Counted from the first letter of the stretch, positions 24,802-34,923 are shown. The stretch is DNA of 64,000 nucleotides from Helicobacter jaachi (GCF_000763135.2 NZ_JRPR02000001.1:434001-498000); one strand, 5' to 3'. Program-made: numbers and translations. Notes: generated by a model from the sequence alone, not told the origin.

Positions 24802-25296
24802 TTATGCTTGAAACATCGTAATGGCGTTACCTGCCATATTTTTTGCACTTTGAAACGCCGCAACATTGGCTTGATAAGCCCTTGTCGCTTCTATCAAATC
24901 GGCCATTTCGACAACGGGATTAACATTAGGATAAGCGACATAGCCTTCAGAATTAGCATCAGGGTGGCTTGGGTCGTATTTCATAAGTGGCTCCCTATCA
25001 TCGCGCGCGATTTTTTGGATATAAACGCTCATTATAGCAGGTTTTGGTTCTTTTCCCAAATCGCCCTCATTTAATGGGTCTTCGTATTTAAGCTGTTGGT
25101 TATTTTTTCCCAATTTTTCGTTGAGAACTTTATTAAAATCAAACGCGCGGAATACCACTTCTCTCCTGCGGTATGGTCCGCCCTCATCAGTGCGCGTGGT
25201 GTTGGCATTAGCAATATTTGACGAAATGGTATTAACGCGCACCCTTTGCGCAGAAAGTCCATAGCCGCTAATATCAAAGCTTGATAAAAACATCAT
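24802..25296 (-). CDS. flgC: Flagellar proximal rod protein FlgC
   Basis: 164 aa. N-terminal SFDISGYGLSAQRVRVNTISSNIANANTTR-type rod signature (broken here for length: SGYGLSAQRVR, then SNIANANT) and C-terminal helix DLIEATRAYQANVAAFQSAK are typical of axial proteins. YVAYPNVNPVVEM is the FlgC-specific segment. Seven bases after flgB. Confidence 0.95.
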   Translation of the reverse strand: MMFLSSFDISGYGLSAQRVRVNTISSNIANANTTRTDEGGPYRRREVVFRAFDFNKVLNEKLGKNNQQLKYEDPLNEGDLGKEPKPAIMSVYIQKIARDDREPLMKYDPSHPDANSEGYVAYPNVNPVVEMADLIEATRAYQANVAAFQSAKNMAGNAITMFQA

Positions 25297-25303
25297 TCAC
25301 TCC

Positions 25304-25738
25304 TTAAATATTTCTTCCAGAATCTAAAGCGTAGGCAAAAATGCCCTTGTGGCGCTTGAGCGCGCTTGTTAGGGCTTGATACATGGTGCTATTTTTGCCC
25401 ATTTCACTTGTCTCTACATCTAAATCCACGCTATTGCCATCATTTTTTGCCAAATGCCCATCGCGCCAAAACATAGTCGCGCTATCCTTATGAATACGCC
25501 TGCTATCGAGGTGTTTGCTTGAAGTTTTTGCAAGTTCAAGCTTATAGCTGCGCTCACCGCTTCCAAAAATCTTTTTATTTTCTCGCGCCAAATACTGCTC
25601 GAAATTCACATCTTTAGGGCGATAGAATGGGGTATCGACATTGGCAATATTTGAGGCAATCATATCTTGGCGGATTGAGCGATAGTCAAGCGCCTTATAA
25701 ACTACAGGATAAACTTTTGAGATATCTGCAATAGCCAT
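25304..25738 (-). CDS. flgB: Flagellar proximal rod protein FlgB
   Basis: 144 aa from ATG 25738; a TTG two codons earlier is less likely. It has the rod N-terminal signature RQDMIASNIANVDTPFYRPKDVNFEQ and a C-terminal region ending ALTSALKRHKGIFAYAL. A probable sigma-54 promoter lies 40-55 bases upstream, in agreement with the RpoN dependence of flgBC in H. pylori. Confidence 0.95.
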   Translation of the reverse strand: MAIADISKVYPVVYKALDYRSIRQDMIASNIANVDTPFYRPKDVNFEQYLARENKKIFGSGERSYKLELAKTSSKHLDSRRIHKDSATMFWRDGHLAKNDGNSVDLDVETSEMGKNSTMYQALTSALKRHKGIFAYALDSGRNI

Positions 25739-25778
25739 TTGCAACCCTTTTCTTTTGGAGTTTTATATGACAGATATA

Positions 25779-25796
25779 AGCAAAATATATTCCAAA
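25779..25796 (-). promoter_or_regulatory. Sigma-54-like promoter of flgBC-fliE
   Basis: Minus strand TTTGG-AATATATTTT-GC: GG at 25793-25792 and GC at 25781-25780 with exactly 10 bases between, the invariant GG-N10-GC core of RpoN promoters, with TTTGC at -12. It is 41-55 bases before the flgB start. The matching activator, FlgR, is encoded at 44570. Confidence 0.6.
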
Positions 25797-25882
25797 GTGG
25801 CATATATTACCCAAACTCATTTTCCTTAAATTATTCTTTGCTATGCTTTTTTGTGACAATGTGATTACAAATGAATATGAGT

Positions 25883-26029
25883 TATAGAATCTAACCTTAA
25901 AAAACAAGTTGATAGATGCTTTAAGCAGCTATAACTTTATACTTTAGGCGCGTGAAATGAGCTTTACTTATCTCACGCAAGACCGCGCGGCTTTTTATAA
26001 AAAGCAACAGCGTGGAAATTATAGAATCT
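25883..26029 (-). repeat. Structured intergenic repeat, copy B
   Basis: 147 bases bounded by TATAGAATCT at both ends (25883-25892 and 26020-26029); reading orientation is minus. Hairpin 1 is CCACGC/GCGCGG around GCTTTTTA/TAAAAGC. Hairpin 2 is completely different in sequence from copy A yet pairs: plus-strand GCGTGAAAT (25950-25958) with ATCTCACGC (25970-25978). Domain 3 (CCTAAAGTATAAAGTTATAG to AACTTG) is nearly identical to copy A. It lies between metK and flgB and, with the sigma-54 promoter, fills the 320-base gap. Confidence 0.85.
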
Positions 26030-26058
26030 ACTATGGCATAAGTTATTTTGCGGCTTGC

Positions 26059-27219
26059 TTACTTCACGCCGCAAAACTCCCTTATCTCCTCGACTTTATC
26101 TGTCTTCTCCCAGCTGAATTCAGGTAGTTCGCGTCCGAAGTGTCCGTAGGCTGCAGTCTTTTGATATATGGGGCGCAGTAAATCTAAAGATTCTATAATG
26201 CCTTTAGGGGTTAGGCGAAAGACGCGTTTCACGCACTCTGTTAGCACAGAATCTTCTATGCGTCCGCTGCCTTGCGTATTTACAAATATCGAGACTGGCT
26301 CGACTACGCCGATAGCATACGCCACCTGCACGATTGCCTTATCGCACACGCCACTTGCCACAAGATTTTTGGCGACATATCGCGCCGCATACGCCGCACT
26401 CCTATCCACTTTGCTAGGGTCTTTCCCGCTAAACGCACCGCCGCCATGCGGACAGCTCCCGCCGTAAGTATCCACGATGATTTTACGCCCGGTTAGCCCC
26501 GCATCGCCCTGCGGACCGCCGATTACAAACTTGCCCGTGGGATTGACAAAATAGCGGATATTATCGCTTAAATACTGCGGCGGCAGGACTTTTTGCACGA
26601 TTTCCTCAATCACGGCTTCCTTTAAGTGCGACTGCTGCGTCTCAGGGCTGTGCTGGGTAGAAATCACAATCGTATCAATGCTTTTTGGCGCGCCATTTTC
26701 GTATCGCACGGTAACCTGCGTTTTCCCATCAGGACGCAAAAATGGGAGACTGCCATCTTTACGCTTTTTAGCCAAGCCCTCCGCCAAGCGGTGTGAAAGC
26801 CAAATAGGCAGCGGCATAAGCTCTGGCGTCTCGCGACACGCATAGCCAAACATCAAGCCCTGGTCGCCTGCGCCAATCTCGCCATCCTCCCTATCCACGC
26901 CTTGATTAATATCAGGGCTTTGCTCCCCGATGCCATTCAAAACCGCAGCAGAGCGATAATCAAAGCCATACAGCGCGTCAGTGTAGCCAATCTCTTGGAC
27001 GACCTTACGCGCAATCTCCTGCATAGGCGCATACACGCTAGTCTTTAGCTCGCCGGCAATCACGCAAAAGCCATTACTCACAAGCGTCTCGCACGCCACA
27101 CGCGCCTTTTTATCGCGCGCGATAATGTAGTCTAGCACGGCATCGCTGATTTGGTCTGCCATCTTGTCTGGGTGCCCTTCTGTCACAGATTCCGAAGTGA
27201 AAAGAAATGATTGTTGCAT
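26059..27219 (-). CDS. metK: S-adenosylmethionine synthetase
   Basis: Makes S-adenosylmethionine from methionine and ATP; cytoplasmic. 386 aa, family length. [16 protein letters not shown] near residue 15, [12 protein letters not shown] near 118 and [16 protein letters not shown] near 258 are complete signatures. Single gene; an AT-rich 204-base gap without other features separates it from the divergent 2H phosphoesterase gene. Confidence 0.97.
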   Translation of the reverse strand: MQQSFLFTSESVTEGHPDKMADQISDAVLDYIIARDKKARVACETLVSNGFCVIAGELKTSVYAPMQEIARKVVQEIGYTDALYGFDYRSAAVLNGIGEQSPDINQGVDREDGEIGAGDQGLMFGYACRETPELMPLPIWLSHRLAEGLAKKRKDGSLPFLRPDGKTQVTVRYENGAPKSIDTIVISTQHSPETQQSHLKEAVIEEIVQKVLPPQYLSDNIRYFVNPTGKFVIGGPQGDAGLTGRKIIVDTYGGSCPHGGGAFSGKDPSKVDRSAAYAARYVAKNLVASGVCDKAIVQVAYAIGVVEPVSIFVNTQGSGRIEDSVLTECVKRVFRLTPKGIIESLDLLRPIYQKTAAYGHFGRELPEFSWEKTDKVEEIREFCGVK

Positions 27220-27423
27220 AGTTTTGCCCTTTTGTTTTACTTAAAATAATTTGAAAAGATTAGCACAAAATTTTAAATATACATATTGTAATTTTGATTT
27301 TTTGAATTTTATTAATTTTTACATTCTATTAATGTTTAAATTTAGCGCATTTTACATAGCTGCCCTACAATCCCGCAAGCCACAATGTCTTAGAGTGGCA
27401 TTCACTTTAGTCAAGGAGCATTT

Positions 27424-28263
27424 ATGAAAAAAAGATTTTTGTCTTTCCTATTTGGTTTTGGTGTGTTTGCGCTTAGTGCAGATGCTGTAGATAATTCAAG
27501 TCTTAAAGGCAGTGATTTGGGCAAACACTATAAGACTTATGGGCTTGTTTATGTAGTGCCTGAAGCGCCTATGTCAAAGGTGCTTTCAGTCTCAAATGGT
27601 CCATTGCGTGAAATATTGGTGCAAAACAAGGTTTTTGATGCGCTAAATCGCACAAATATCCCGCATATTACCGTGCTACATTTGCATACAAAAGATACGA
27701 CTTTGCCGCAAAAAATGCTTAAAGCCCTGCCAAAGCCACCAAAACCTTTTAATCTCACTCTGAAAAAATTTGCTTTTATAAAAGCATCAAAAAATTCAAG
27801 TATGCCTTGGTGGTTTGATATAAATGTGGATAAAAATGCGGGCTATGAGGCGATTGCTGCCTTTAACGCAGAAGCGGTTAAGGCTCTAACACCTTTACGA
27901 GATTCTCCATTGCCTCGCGTGAGTGGGAGCATTTATAAGGATTCTAGCCCAGAAGCAAAATCACAAATTGAAGAATTGGGCGTGAGTGGGCTTAATCGCA
28001 CCAAAAATGGCAAAGAGGAGCGCATGTATCGCCCGCATATTACGCTTAGCTATAGTATGATGGATTTAAATGCAAATATTGAAAATGAGCTTACAGATTT
28101 GGCAAATGAGCTAAATGGCGTTATTACAGATGGCATAAAGGCAAGCTTTAATAGCGTTTCTATCGTGGAGATTGGCTTTAGTGGGAATGTGCTAAGGGAA
28201 ATTTATCGCATTGATTTAAAAACTGGTAAGGTGACTGATGTAGCAAAAGAACTACAGAAATAA
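27424..28263 (+). CDS. Exported 2H phosphoesterase-superfamily protein
   Basis: 279 aa. Signal peptide MKKRFLSFLFGFGVFALSADA. Two His-x-Thr motifs in the right order mark the 2H phosphoesterase fold: PHITVLHLH (His81, Thr83) and RPHITLSYS (His205, Thr207), about 124 residues apart. Cytoplasmic relatives cut cyclic or 2'-5' phosphodiester bonds in RNA or cyclic nucleotides. A secreted member points to periplasmic phosphodiester substrates such as cyclic nucleotides. Single gene with AAGGAGC upstream of the start. The substrate is unknown. Confidence 0.75.
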   Translation: MKKRFLSFLFGFGVFALSADAVDNSSLKGSDLGKHYKTYGLVYVVPEAPMSKVLSVSNGPLREILVQNKVFDALNRTNIPHITVLHLHTKDTTLPQKMLKALPKPPKPFNLTLKKFAFIKASKNSSMPWWFDINVDKNAGYEAIAAFNAEAVKALTPLRDSPLPRVSGSIYKDSSPEAKSQIEELGVSGLNRTKNGKEERMYRPHITLSYSMMDLNANIENELTDLANELNGVITDGIKASFNSVSIVEIGFSGNVLREIYRIDLKTGKVTDVAKELQK

Positions 28264-28275
28264 GCGGCTTTTTTA

Positions 28276-28306
28276 AGATTTGCAAGGCTTAGGCTTTGTA
28301 AATCTA
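28276..28306. terminator. Hairpin between the 2H phosphoesterase gene and addA
   Basis: AGATTTGCAAG pairs with CTTTGTAAATCT across a 7-base loop with one mismatch or bulge. It lies between two convergent genes, so a bidirectional terminator is plausible although neither side has a long T run. Confidence 0.35.
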
Positions 28307-28372
28307 TGCAATTTCGCGTGTTTTATAGAATCCAAATAATATCCATTTACGCCAAGTTGTGTCAATGCGGGA

Positions 28373-31276
28373 CTAATGCACCTCATAGAATTGCTCGTTT
28401 GTATGTTTAAGCGGATAGACAATAAAGCCTCGTATAGCCTTTGTTTGATAGATAGATTCTAAAACTTGCATATACATTTGCACTTGTTTTGCTTGCAGGG
28501 CTTGCTCATTTGCGCTACTTTTATAATCAAGGATAATGCACTCTTTCTCCCCACACAAAAGCGTATCTATACGATACAAGCGCCCTTGCGTGATAAATCT
28601 CACTTCGCACATAATATCCTTTGCGCTTCTAAGCTGCGTAAAAAAAGCATTTTGTATGCATGTTGTTGCGTAATGTAGGGCTTGAGCTATGCTTTTGGCA
28701 TTGAGTGCAAAGCCATAGCGATTGAATAAAATATGCTCTATATCTACACGCGGCATATCATAGCCCAAATATAGCTCAAAGGCGCTATGCAAGGCGTATC
28801 CAAAGATAATATTGCGCCACTGCTGCGGTGTAGTGATGTCTTTATGCAAAAGCTCATCTTGTTTAATGAAATCACTTTGTGTGCCAAGTGAGTGCATTTG
28901 CTCAAGAATTATGCGAGGAGGATTTTGTATATGAGTTTGCGCAGGTATAGAATCTAGTATGCTTATCTCATCACAGCGCGGAGAGAGATTAAGTATATCA
29001 AACATACTGGATTGATGCTTTTTTATAATGCTTAGTCCATGCTTTGCACGGGTGAATGCCACGTAGAGTAGATTGTATTTTTCTTGCTGGATATGTATTT
29101 TATGCTCCTCTAGAGCCTGCTTGTATGCGCTATCAAAATGCTCGCGATTTTTAATTTTGCGATAAATGCGCGCGATTTTTGCCTCATCATAGGCAAAAAT
29201 AAGCGATTGCGTATCGCCTCTTTGCCCACTTAGGTTATCGCACAAAATGACATATTCAAATTCCAAGCCCTTTGATTTATGAATAGTCATCATCTTTATG
29301 CCCTCATTACTTGAGCTAGGCGCGCTAATTCTTGATGAAAAGCACATATCTAAAAAATCTGCAATGTTATTATATGCGCAGCTTAATTCTAAAAGCCTAA
29401 GCGAAGTGCTTTGCGCGATATTAAACTCTTCAATCAAAGCAAGCAAAGCAGTTGCAGGCAAAGTGGTGCTAGGCAGTGTGAGAGAGGGAAATTGCTGGGC
29501 TAATGCCACATCTTGCGCGTAGGGCTTACCTAAGAGCTTTATTATTTTTTTTTCACAAAGTTTTAGCGCGGCTTGTATGTCGCTTTTACTAAGATGTAAT
29601 GAGGGATTATCTGCTAGCATTTTAGCGCGCAGTGTGATATATTCAAGCGCACAAAGGAGGATTTTTACTTCTGTTTTATCAAAAAGTGAGGAACTTTCTT
29701 CTGTGATGATGCTTAAATGTGCGCTTTTGGCTTGGATATATTCTTTAATGCTTTGTATATCATCATTTTTGAAAGTTAAAATAGCAATATCATTTGGGTT
29801 TGCGCCCTTATCTAATAGCGCCATAAGCTCGGTATATACCCTTTCTTGCAGGGCTTGATTGTCTAAACTTGCCTCAAATATACGCACATAGCCATCATTT
29901 AGATGTTCTTGCTTAGAGGGATATTGCTGATGAATGTAGTGATTAAAATATGGCTCAAATGTGGCGTTATTAAAGTCAATAACGCGCGGTTTTGAGCGGT
30001 AGTTATAGGGCAGATTCTGTATGTGCATATTTTTTGTGGCTGCTTCAAATACACCCAAAAAACTGCCGCGAAATCGATAGATGCTCTGCTTTTCATCGCC
30101 TACGATAAACACGCTTCTATCGCCTATGCGCCCCTCACCAGATGTTATCTCCTTAATTATGGGCGTTAGAATCTGATATTGCATAATGCTTGTGTCTTGA
30201 AATTCATCAAGCAAAATATGCGCGATTTTATCATCAAGCCGAAAGTGGAAAAAATCCCTATCGGTATGGACTTTAAGCAATTCATAATTATGTATCATCA
30301 CATCATTAAAGCTTAAGAGATTTTGGCTTCTTATTTGATGCGTTTTGGCGCGTTTAAAAGTCTGTAGATACTTGCCATAGCGTGCAAAGAGCTGCCCCTC
30401 TTTAATAGTAAAATAGCGCATTAAAAGATTTAATATCTCATCGCGTGTGTCATCAAGCAAACTTGATGTGGCAAGCTTTTGTAAATAGGTGTGATTTCTC
30501 CACTGCAGGAGCATATTGGGCGTAGATTCTAAAATCTTGCTTACAGAGGATTTATTAAATAAATTTCTAGCCCTCCCGTGAATATCAGGCTGCTTATTAA
30601 TAAAATTATGAATGACTTGCATTTTTTCTAGAATCTGCGCTTCAATTTGTGCTAGCTCTTGCACATCATAATCTACATCTGCAAACTGCGCTGCGACTTC
30701 ATGGGGCAAAAAACAAAATTCGCTTAGCATTTCTAAAAATTTTTTTAAACTTATTGCCCCATCATAAAAGCACAGTTGCGCGCAATCGCTTAAATCCTGC
30801 GCGCTTAGCATGCTTAAAAACTGCTCATATAGCGCTTGATTGGATAATTCACCTATTTCAAAATAAGCAGAAATGCCTACATACCAGCAAAATTTTTTAA
30901 GCACAGCATTAAAAAAGGCATCAATAGTCTCTATGCGCGGATTACTTTGCTTAAACTCCGCGTAAATGCGCGCGATATTTTGTTGCATTATCTCATCGCT
31001 TAAGCCTTTGCTTTTAAGCGTTTGATATACATCATTTTGCGCAAAATCCCCCCTTTGTATGCTTTCATAAAGGCTTTTTAGATGAAAGTAGATTCTATGG
31101 CGCATTTCATTTGAAGCTTTTTTGGTAAATGTGAGGGTGAGAATCTGATGCGGATTTGCCCCTTGGAATAAAAGATAAATAAAGCGCAAAGAGAGGCTAA
31201 AAGTCTTGCCGCTACCTGCTGAAGCCTTGAGGGCTAGAAACTGCTCTTGTGTGTTTTGTGAGTGAGTATCTTGCAC
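28373..31276 (-). CDS. addA: AddA-type helicase-nuclease
   Basis: 967 aa. UvrD/RecB-like helicase: Walker A ASAGSGKT at residues 18-25, Walker B LLDEFQDTS near 350, VGDEKQSIYRFRG, and motif VI YVAFTRAKHGL. The C-terminus holds a PD-(D/E)XK nuclease (CEVRFITQGRLYRIDTLL, then IILDYKSS). AddAB processes double-strand breaks for RecA loading and takes part in DNA repair and natural transformation in H. pylori. No addB is in the window. A run of nine A residues on the coding strand (29553-29545) encodes the KK of CEKKII. Confidence 0.9.
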   Translation of the reverse strand: MQDTHSQNTQEQFLALKASAGSGKTFSLSLRFIYLLFQGANPHQILTLTFTKKASNEMRHRIYFHLKSLYESIQRGDFAQNDVYQTLKSKGLSDEIMQQNIARIYAEFKQSNPRIETIDAFFNAVLKKFCWYVGISAYFEIGELSNQALYEQFLSMLSAQDLSDCAQLCFYDGAISLKKFLEMLSEFCFLPHEVAAQFADVDYDVQELAQIEAQILEKMQVIHNFINKQPDIHGRARNLFNKSSVSKILESTPNMLLQWRNHTYLQKLATSSLLDDTRDEILNLLMRYFTIKEGQLFARYGKYLQTFKRAKTHQIRSQNLLSFNDVMIHNYELLKVHTDRDFFHFRLDDKIAHILLDEFQDTSIMQYQILTPIIKEITSGEGRIGDRSVFIVGDEKQSIYRFRGSFLGVFEAATKNMHIQNLPYNYRSKPRVIDFNNATFEPYFNHYIHQQYPSKQEHLNDGYVRIFEASLDNQALQERVYTELMALLDKGANPNDIAILTFKNDDIQSIKEYIQAKSAHLSIITEESSSLFDKTEVKILLCALEYITLRAKMLADNPSLHLSKSDIQAALKLCEKKIIKLLGKPYAQDVALAQQFPSLTLPSTTLPATALLALIEEFNIAQSTSLRLLELSCAYNNIADFLDMCFSSRISAPSSSNEGIKMMTIHKSKGLEFEYVILCDNLSGQRGDTQSLIFAYDEAKIARIYRKIKNREHFDSAYKQALEEHKIHIQQEKYNLLYVAFTRAKHGLSIIKKHQSSMFDILNLSPRCDEISILDSIPAQTHIQNPPRIILEQMHSLGTQSDFIKQDELLHKDITTPQQWRNIIFGYALHSAFELYLGYDMPRVDIEHILFNRYGFALNAKSIAQALHYATTCIQNAFFTQLRSAKDIMCEVRFITQGRLYRIDTLLCGEKECIILDYKSSANEQALQAKQVQMYMQVLESIYQTKAIRGFIVYPLKHTNEQFYEVH

Positions 31277-31390
31277 ATTTAAACCTTAAAATAAATGAAA
31301 TAAAATGCCAAAGTAAAATTCTAAGTATAGCCTATGAAATTTTAATTTTAAACCTTGATTACACTTTGCTAAACTTTTATGATAGAATAA

Positions 31391-31424
31391 CACTTAAATT
31401 TATTTATTTTTAGAATCTTAAGTG
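31391..31424. promoter_or_regulatory. Inverted repeat upstream of cbpA
   Basis: CACTTAA (31391-31397) and TTAAGTG (31418-31424), perfect arms 20 bases apart, 18 bases before cbpA. HspR of H. pylori controls its own operon through HAIR-like inverted repeats (CTTGAGT-N7-ACTCAAG). The arms here are related in spirit but with longer spacing, so this is only a weak candidate. Confidence 0.3.
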
Positions 31425-31441
31425 ATGCAAAAGGAGCAAAT

Positions 31442-32359
31442 ATGTCAAAAAGTCTTTATGATACATTACAAATTAGTGAAAATGCCTCAAGCGATGAGAT
31501 TAAAAAGGCTTATCGCAAATTAGCGCGTAAATATCACCCAGATATTAATAAAGACCCCGGCGCGGAGGAGAAGTTTAAAGAAATTAATGCCGCGTATGAA
31601 GTCCTAAGTGATGAAAACAAAAAAGCGCAGTATGACCGCTTTGGCGATGCGATGTTTGGCGGGCAGAATTTCCATGACTTTTCTCGCGCGCAAGGCAGCA
31701 ATGTCAATCTTGATGATATTTTATCATCTATCTTTGGGCAAGGTGGCTTTGGCGCGGGCAGCAGCGGGAGTTTTAGTTTTGGTGGTGGTAAAGGCGCTGG
31801 AGGCAAAAGCGGCGGTATGTTTGGCAGTAGTTGGGATAATTTTGGCTTTGGCGGCTTTGATGAGCCAAATCTTGATGTGCAAGAGAGCATTCAAATTCCA
31901 TTTGAGAGCGCAGCACTAGGCGGGAGCTATCATTACAGCGGGCGCAGTGGGAGCTTTGATATTAAAATTCCGCTAGGATTAAAAAATGGAGAGACTATTC
32001 GCCTAAAAGGCAAGGGAAATTCACAAAATGGGCGCAGTGGAGACTTACTTTTAAAAGTGCAGGTGCTAGATTCTAAAGAATATGAGCGCGATGGAGATGA
32101 TTTGTATAAAAATATTGACATACCGCTAAAAACAGCTCTTTTTGGCGGTAAAGTGGCATTATCCACGCTTGATAAAGAAGTAACGCTCACCATTCCTCCA
32201 AATACCAAAAATAACCAAAAATTCCGCATTAAAGGTAAGGGGATTAAAAATCGCAAAAGCGGAGTTATGGGGGATTTGTATGTGAGGGCAAATATCATTT
32301 TGCCAAGTTTAGATTCTCTAAGTCCAGAACTTCAAAAAATGCTCCAAGAGCAACTATGA
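31442..32359 (+). CDS. cbpA: DnaJ-family co-chaperone CbpA
   Basis: 305 aa. J domain at residues 4-67 with HPD in [11 protein letters not shown], a Gly/Phe-rich linker about residues 75-145 ([18 protein letters not shown]), then the two C-terminal substrate-binding domains ([19 protein letters not shown]). There is no zinc-finger domain, which separates CbpA from DnaJ. It stimulates DnaK. First gene of the cbpA-hspR-rarA group, the same order as in H. pylori. Confidence 0.93.
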   Translation: MSKSLYDTLQISENASSDEIKKAYRKLARKYHPDINKDPGAEEKFKEINAAYEVLSDENKKAQYDRFGDAMFGGQNFHDFSRAQGSNVNLDDILSSIFGQGGFGAGSSGSFSFGGGKGAGGKSGGMFGSSWDNFGFGGFDEPNLDVQESIQIPFESAALGGSYHYSGRSGSFDIKIPLGLKNGETIRLKGKGNSQNGRSGDLLLKVQVLDSKEYERDGDDLYKNIDIPLKTALFGGKVALSTLDKEVTLTIPPNTKNNQKFRIKGKGIKNRKSGVMGDLYVRANIILPSLDSLSPELQKMLQEQL

Positions 32360-32375
32360 AATAAAAGGAGTGCCA

Positions 32376-32738
32376 ATGTATAGCTATGATGAACCTGTGT
32401 ATCTTATAAGTGTGGTGGCTAAAATACTTGAAATCCACCCTCAAACCCTGCGCCAGTATGAAAAGGAGGGGCTTATACAGCCCGGTCGCACAGATGGGAA
32501 AATGCGCCTGTATTCGCAGCGCGATATTGATAAGATTAAGACTATTTTGCGCCTCACACGCGATATGGGGGTTAATCTAGCAGGCGTAGATATTATTTTG
32601 CGCCTTAAAGAGAGGCTTGATGAGCTTGATAAAATGACAGGGGATTTAAGAGAAAATCTTGCCAAGCACAAGGGCAGTAGCAATGTGTTAAAGACACATC
32701 AAAGCTCTTATGAGATTATTTTATTTCAAAAAAAGTAG
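32376..32738 (+). CDS. hspR: Heat-shock repressor HspR (MerR-like)
   Basis: 120 aa from ATG 32376; the GTG at 32370 is part of the AAAGGAG ribosome site. MerR-type winged helix: LISVVAKILEIHPQTLRQYE near the start, GLIQPGRTDGKMRLYSQRDI after it, and a short coiled-coil. HspR represses chaperone operons together with HrcA in H. pylori, including its own. It is ten bases after cbpA, so chaperone and repressor are made together. Confidence 0.92.
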   Translation: MYSYDEPVYLISVVAKILEIHPQTLRQYEKEGLIQPGRTDGKMRLYSQRDIDKIKTILRLTRDMGVNLAGVDIILRLKERLDELDKMTGDLRENLAKHKGSSNVLKTHQSSYEIILFQKK

Positions 32739-32744
32739 GATATT

Positions 32745-33983
32745 TTGCTCAATCTAGCTGCTTTGCTGCGTCCTCATACTTTGGAGGACTTTGCTGCCCA
32801 GGAGCATATTTTATGCGATAAAAGCCCATTTTTTAATATGCTAAAAAATAATGCCCTAGCGCATTGCTTTTTTTATGGACCTCCGGGTAGTGGCAAGACT
32901 ACACTTGCGCAAATTGTGGCAAAACAATGCGATAAGCCATTTGCCTCATTTAACGCTACAAGCTTTAAAATCGAGGATTTGCGCCAGTTTATAAAAAGCT
33001 ATGAGGGCAGCTTGTATCAGCCGCTTATTTTTATTGATGAGGTGCATAGATTAAGCAAAAATCAGCAAGAAGTGCTTTTGCCCATTATGGAATCTTATAG
33101 CGCGATTATTTTTGGGGCAAGCACTTATAACCCTTTTCATACTCTAACTAACGCTATTCGCTCGCGCAGCTTTATCTTTGAGCTTACACCCATTCCAGCT
33201 AAGCAGCTAGATTCTATTCTAACGCGCGCACTTTTGTATGTGGCAAATCATTTTAACAAACACATCACTTTAGAATCTAAGGCTAGAGATTATCTCATTA
33301 GCTCAAGCGGTGGCGATGCACGCGCTATGCTTAATTTGCTTGATGGGGCTATAAGTGCGGGGTATAAGCATATTACGCTTGAGTGTGTGCGTGCTTTGCG
33401 CCCATATGCGCTCCATGATGGCACGAGCGATGAGCAGACGCACTATAGCCTTATTAGCGCGCTTATTAAATCTATACGCGGCAGTGATGTGAATGCGAGC
33501 ATTTATTATTTAGCGCGTCTCATCGCAGGCGCGGAAAACCCCGAATTTATCGCACGCAGGCTAGTGATTTTGGCTAGTGAAGATATTGGCAATGCTAATC
33601 CAAACGCGCTTAATCTCGCTACTAGCACGCTTGTGGCAGTGGGACAAATTGGCTATCCAGAATCTCGCATTATCCTTTCTCAATGCGTGATTTATCTTGC
33701 TTCTTCACCTAAAAGCAATAGCGCGTATAATGCCATAAATAAGGCGCTAGATTCTGTAAAAAATGGCTGTGTGTTAGATGTGCCAGAGCATATTATGCCA
33801 GATAGCAAACATTATTTGTATCCGCATGATTTTGGCGGGTGGGTGCAGCAGGATTATCTCACGCAGCCCTTAACATTTATAGAATCTAGCCCAAAAGGTT
33901 TTGAGAAAACGCTTAATGAGTGGCTTATTAAAATCACACAGCAAGCCAAACAAGCCCAAGATGAGAGAGAAGATGAAAAATAA
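32745..33983 (+). CDS. rarA: Replication-associated recombination ATPase RarA (MgsA)
   Basis: 412 aa. AAA+ clamp-loader-like ATPase with Walker A GPPGSGKTTLAQ near residue 46, Walker B LIFIDEVHRL and a C-terminal tetramerisation domain (SSPKSNSAYNAINKAL, PDSKHYLYPHDFGGWV). It acts at stalled forks. The start is a TTG six bases after the hspR stop; no ATG is in a suitable place. Gene order matches H. pylori. Confidence 0.92.
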   Translation: MLNLAALLRPHTLEDFAAQEHILCDKSPFFNMLKNNALAHCFFYGPPGSGKTTLAQIVAKQCDKPFASFNATSFKIEDLRQFIKSYEGSLYQPLIFIDEVHRLSKNQQEVLLPIMESYSAIIFGASTYNPFHTLTNAIRSRSFIFELTPIPAKQLDSILTRALLYVANHFNKHITLESKARDYLISSSGGDARAMLNLLDGAISAGYKHITLECVRALRPYALHDGTSDEQTHYSLISALIKSIRGSDVNASIYYLARLIAGAENPEFIARRLVILASEDIGNANPNALNLATSTLVAVGQIGYPESRIILSQCVIYLASSPKSNSAYNAINKALDSVKNGCVLDVPEHIMPDSKHYLYPHDFGGWVQQDYLTQPLTFIESSPKGFEKTLNEWLIKITQQAKQAQDEREDEK

Positions 33984-34887
33984 AATGAGTGAGGGCATAA
34001 AAAAATGCTTAATTGTGATGTGCTGCGCAGTGGGCGTGTATGGCGCACCTGTAGGCATTGATATAAATCCAGATAAAAGAGGTTGGAATGCCGAGCTTAA
34101 GCGCGTAGCAATCAATCTTAGCTCTACTTCGGTGGAGGGGCAAACAGCATACGCAAGTTTTTCAGATAGCCGCATTAGCGGGGATTCTCAACTTATCGGG
34201 CAGGGGTATTTTGATATGGGGCTTGATTTTTACTCAGCACGCTTTGTATTTTTTAACTCAGCTCTAGCAGAATATGGGCGCACGACGCTTGTAAGGGGGA
34301 ATGAGCGCATTAGCAACACTACTATTGATAGAATCTTGCTTTCCACAGACTACACGCATAGAATCTGGTATGTGCCTACACTTGTAGGAGGCTTTGAAGT
34401 GGGTCCTTTTATTCGAGCAAATTATCAAACAGGCTTTGAAAATAGACGCCAAATTACACGCTTAAATATGGGTATGAAGCTTTTTGATGGCATTTATGTT
34501 AAAGATTTGCATTTGAATGCTTTTACTGAAAAAGATTTTGGCTTACAAAGAAGTGCGGAGAATTATGGTTGGGAGGGTGGCATAAGATTTGAGTATGCTT
34601 TTAGTCCAGATTCTAAACTTTATTATTACACCAACTTCCGCCACTATCTGCATAGCACTGCTGATGATTTGTATAATCCGCTCTATCAGCTTGAATTTGA
34701 AGTGCGTGTGGATACTAAGCTGTATAAAAAGCTCTCTCTAGCGCCTTTTATTAAATATTACGCGCTGCAGGGGCGACATATTGACCAACTAGGAAGCAAT
34801 GTGTTTGTGGGATTTTCGCTTTCATTTGGGTATGTATTCCTTGATGCGACTAAAAAACAAGAACTTGAGCCGCTGCAAAATTTGTAA
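33973..34887 (+). CDS. Predicted outer-membrane or surface beta-barrel protein
   Basis: 304 aa from ATG 33973, which overlaps the last codons of rarA and has GAGAGAAG just upstream. An N-terminal signal (GIKKCLIVMCCAVGVYGAP) is followed by alternating hydrophobic/polar strands rich in Tyr and Phe (FDMGLDFYSARFVFFNS, LYYYTNFRHYLH, LAPFIKYYALQ, VFVGFSLSFGYVFL), ending near a barrel-like terminal strand. The exact family was not recognised. It is immediately upstream of the phn operon but a palindrome and gap separate them. Confidence 0.65.
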   Translation: MKNKMSEGIKKCLIVMCCAVGVYGAPVGIDINPDKRGWNAELKRVAINLSSTSVEGQTAYASFSDSRISGDSQLIGQGYFDMGLDFYSARFVFFNSALAEYGRTTLVRGNERISNTTIDRILLSTDYTHRIWYVPTLVGGFEVGPFIRANYQTGFENRRQITRLNMGMKLFDGIYVKDLHLNAFTEKDFGLQRSAENYGWEGGIRFEYAFSPDSKLYYYTNFRHYLHSTADDLYNPLYQLEFEVRVDTKLYKKLSLAPFIKYYALQGRHIDQLGSNVFVGFSLSFGYVFLDATKKQELEPLQNL

Positions 34888-34923
34888 AATTAAACCCATT
34901 AATAGAGCTTTTTAACATTACAT

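Noticed and set aside
29545-29553. Nine-T (coding A9) run in addA as a possible phase-variable tract
   Set aside because: Encodes Lys-Lys in an AT-rich gene; short A runs are frequent here and the reading frame is normal.
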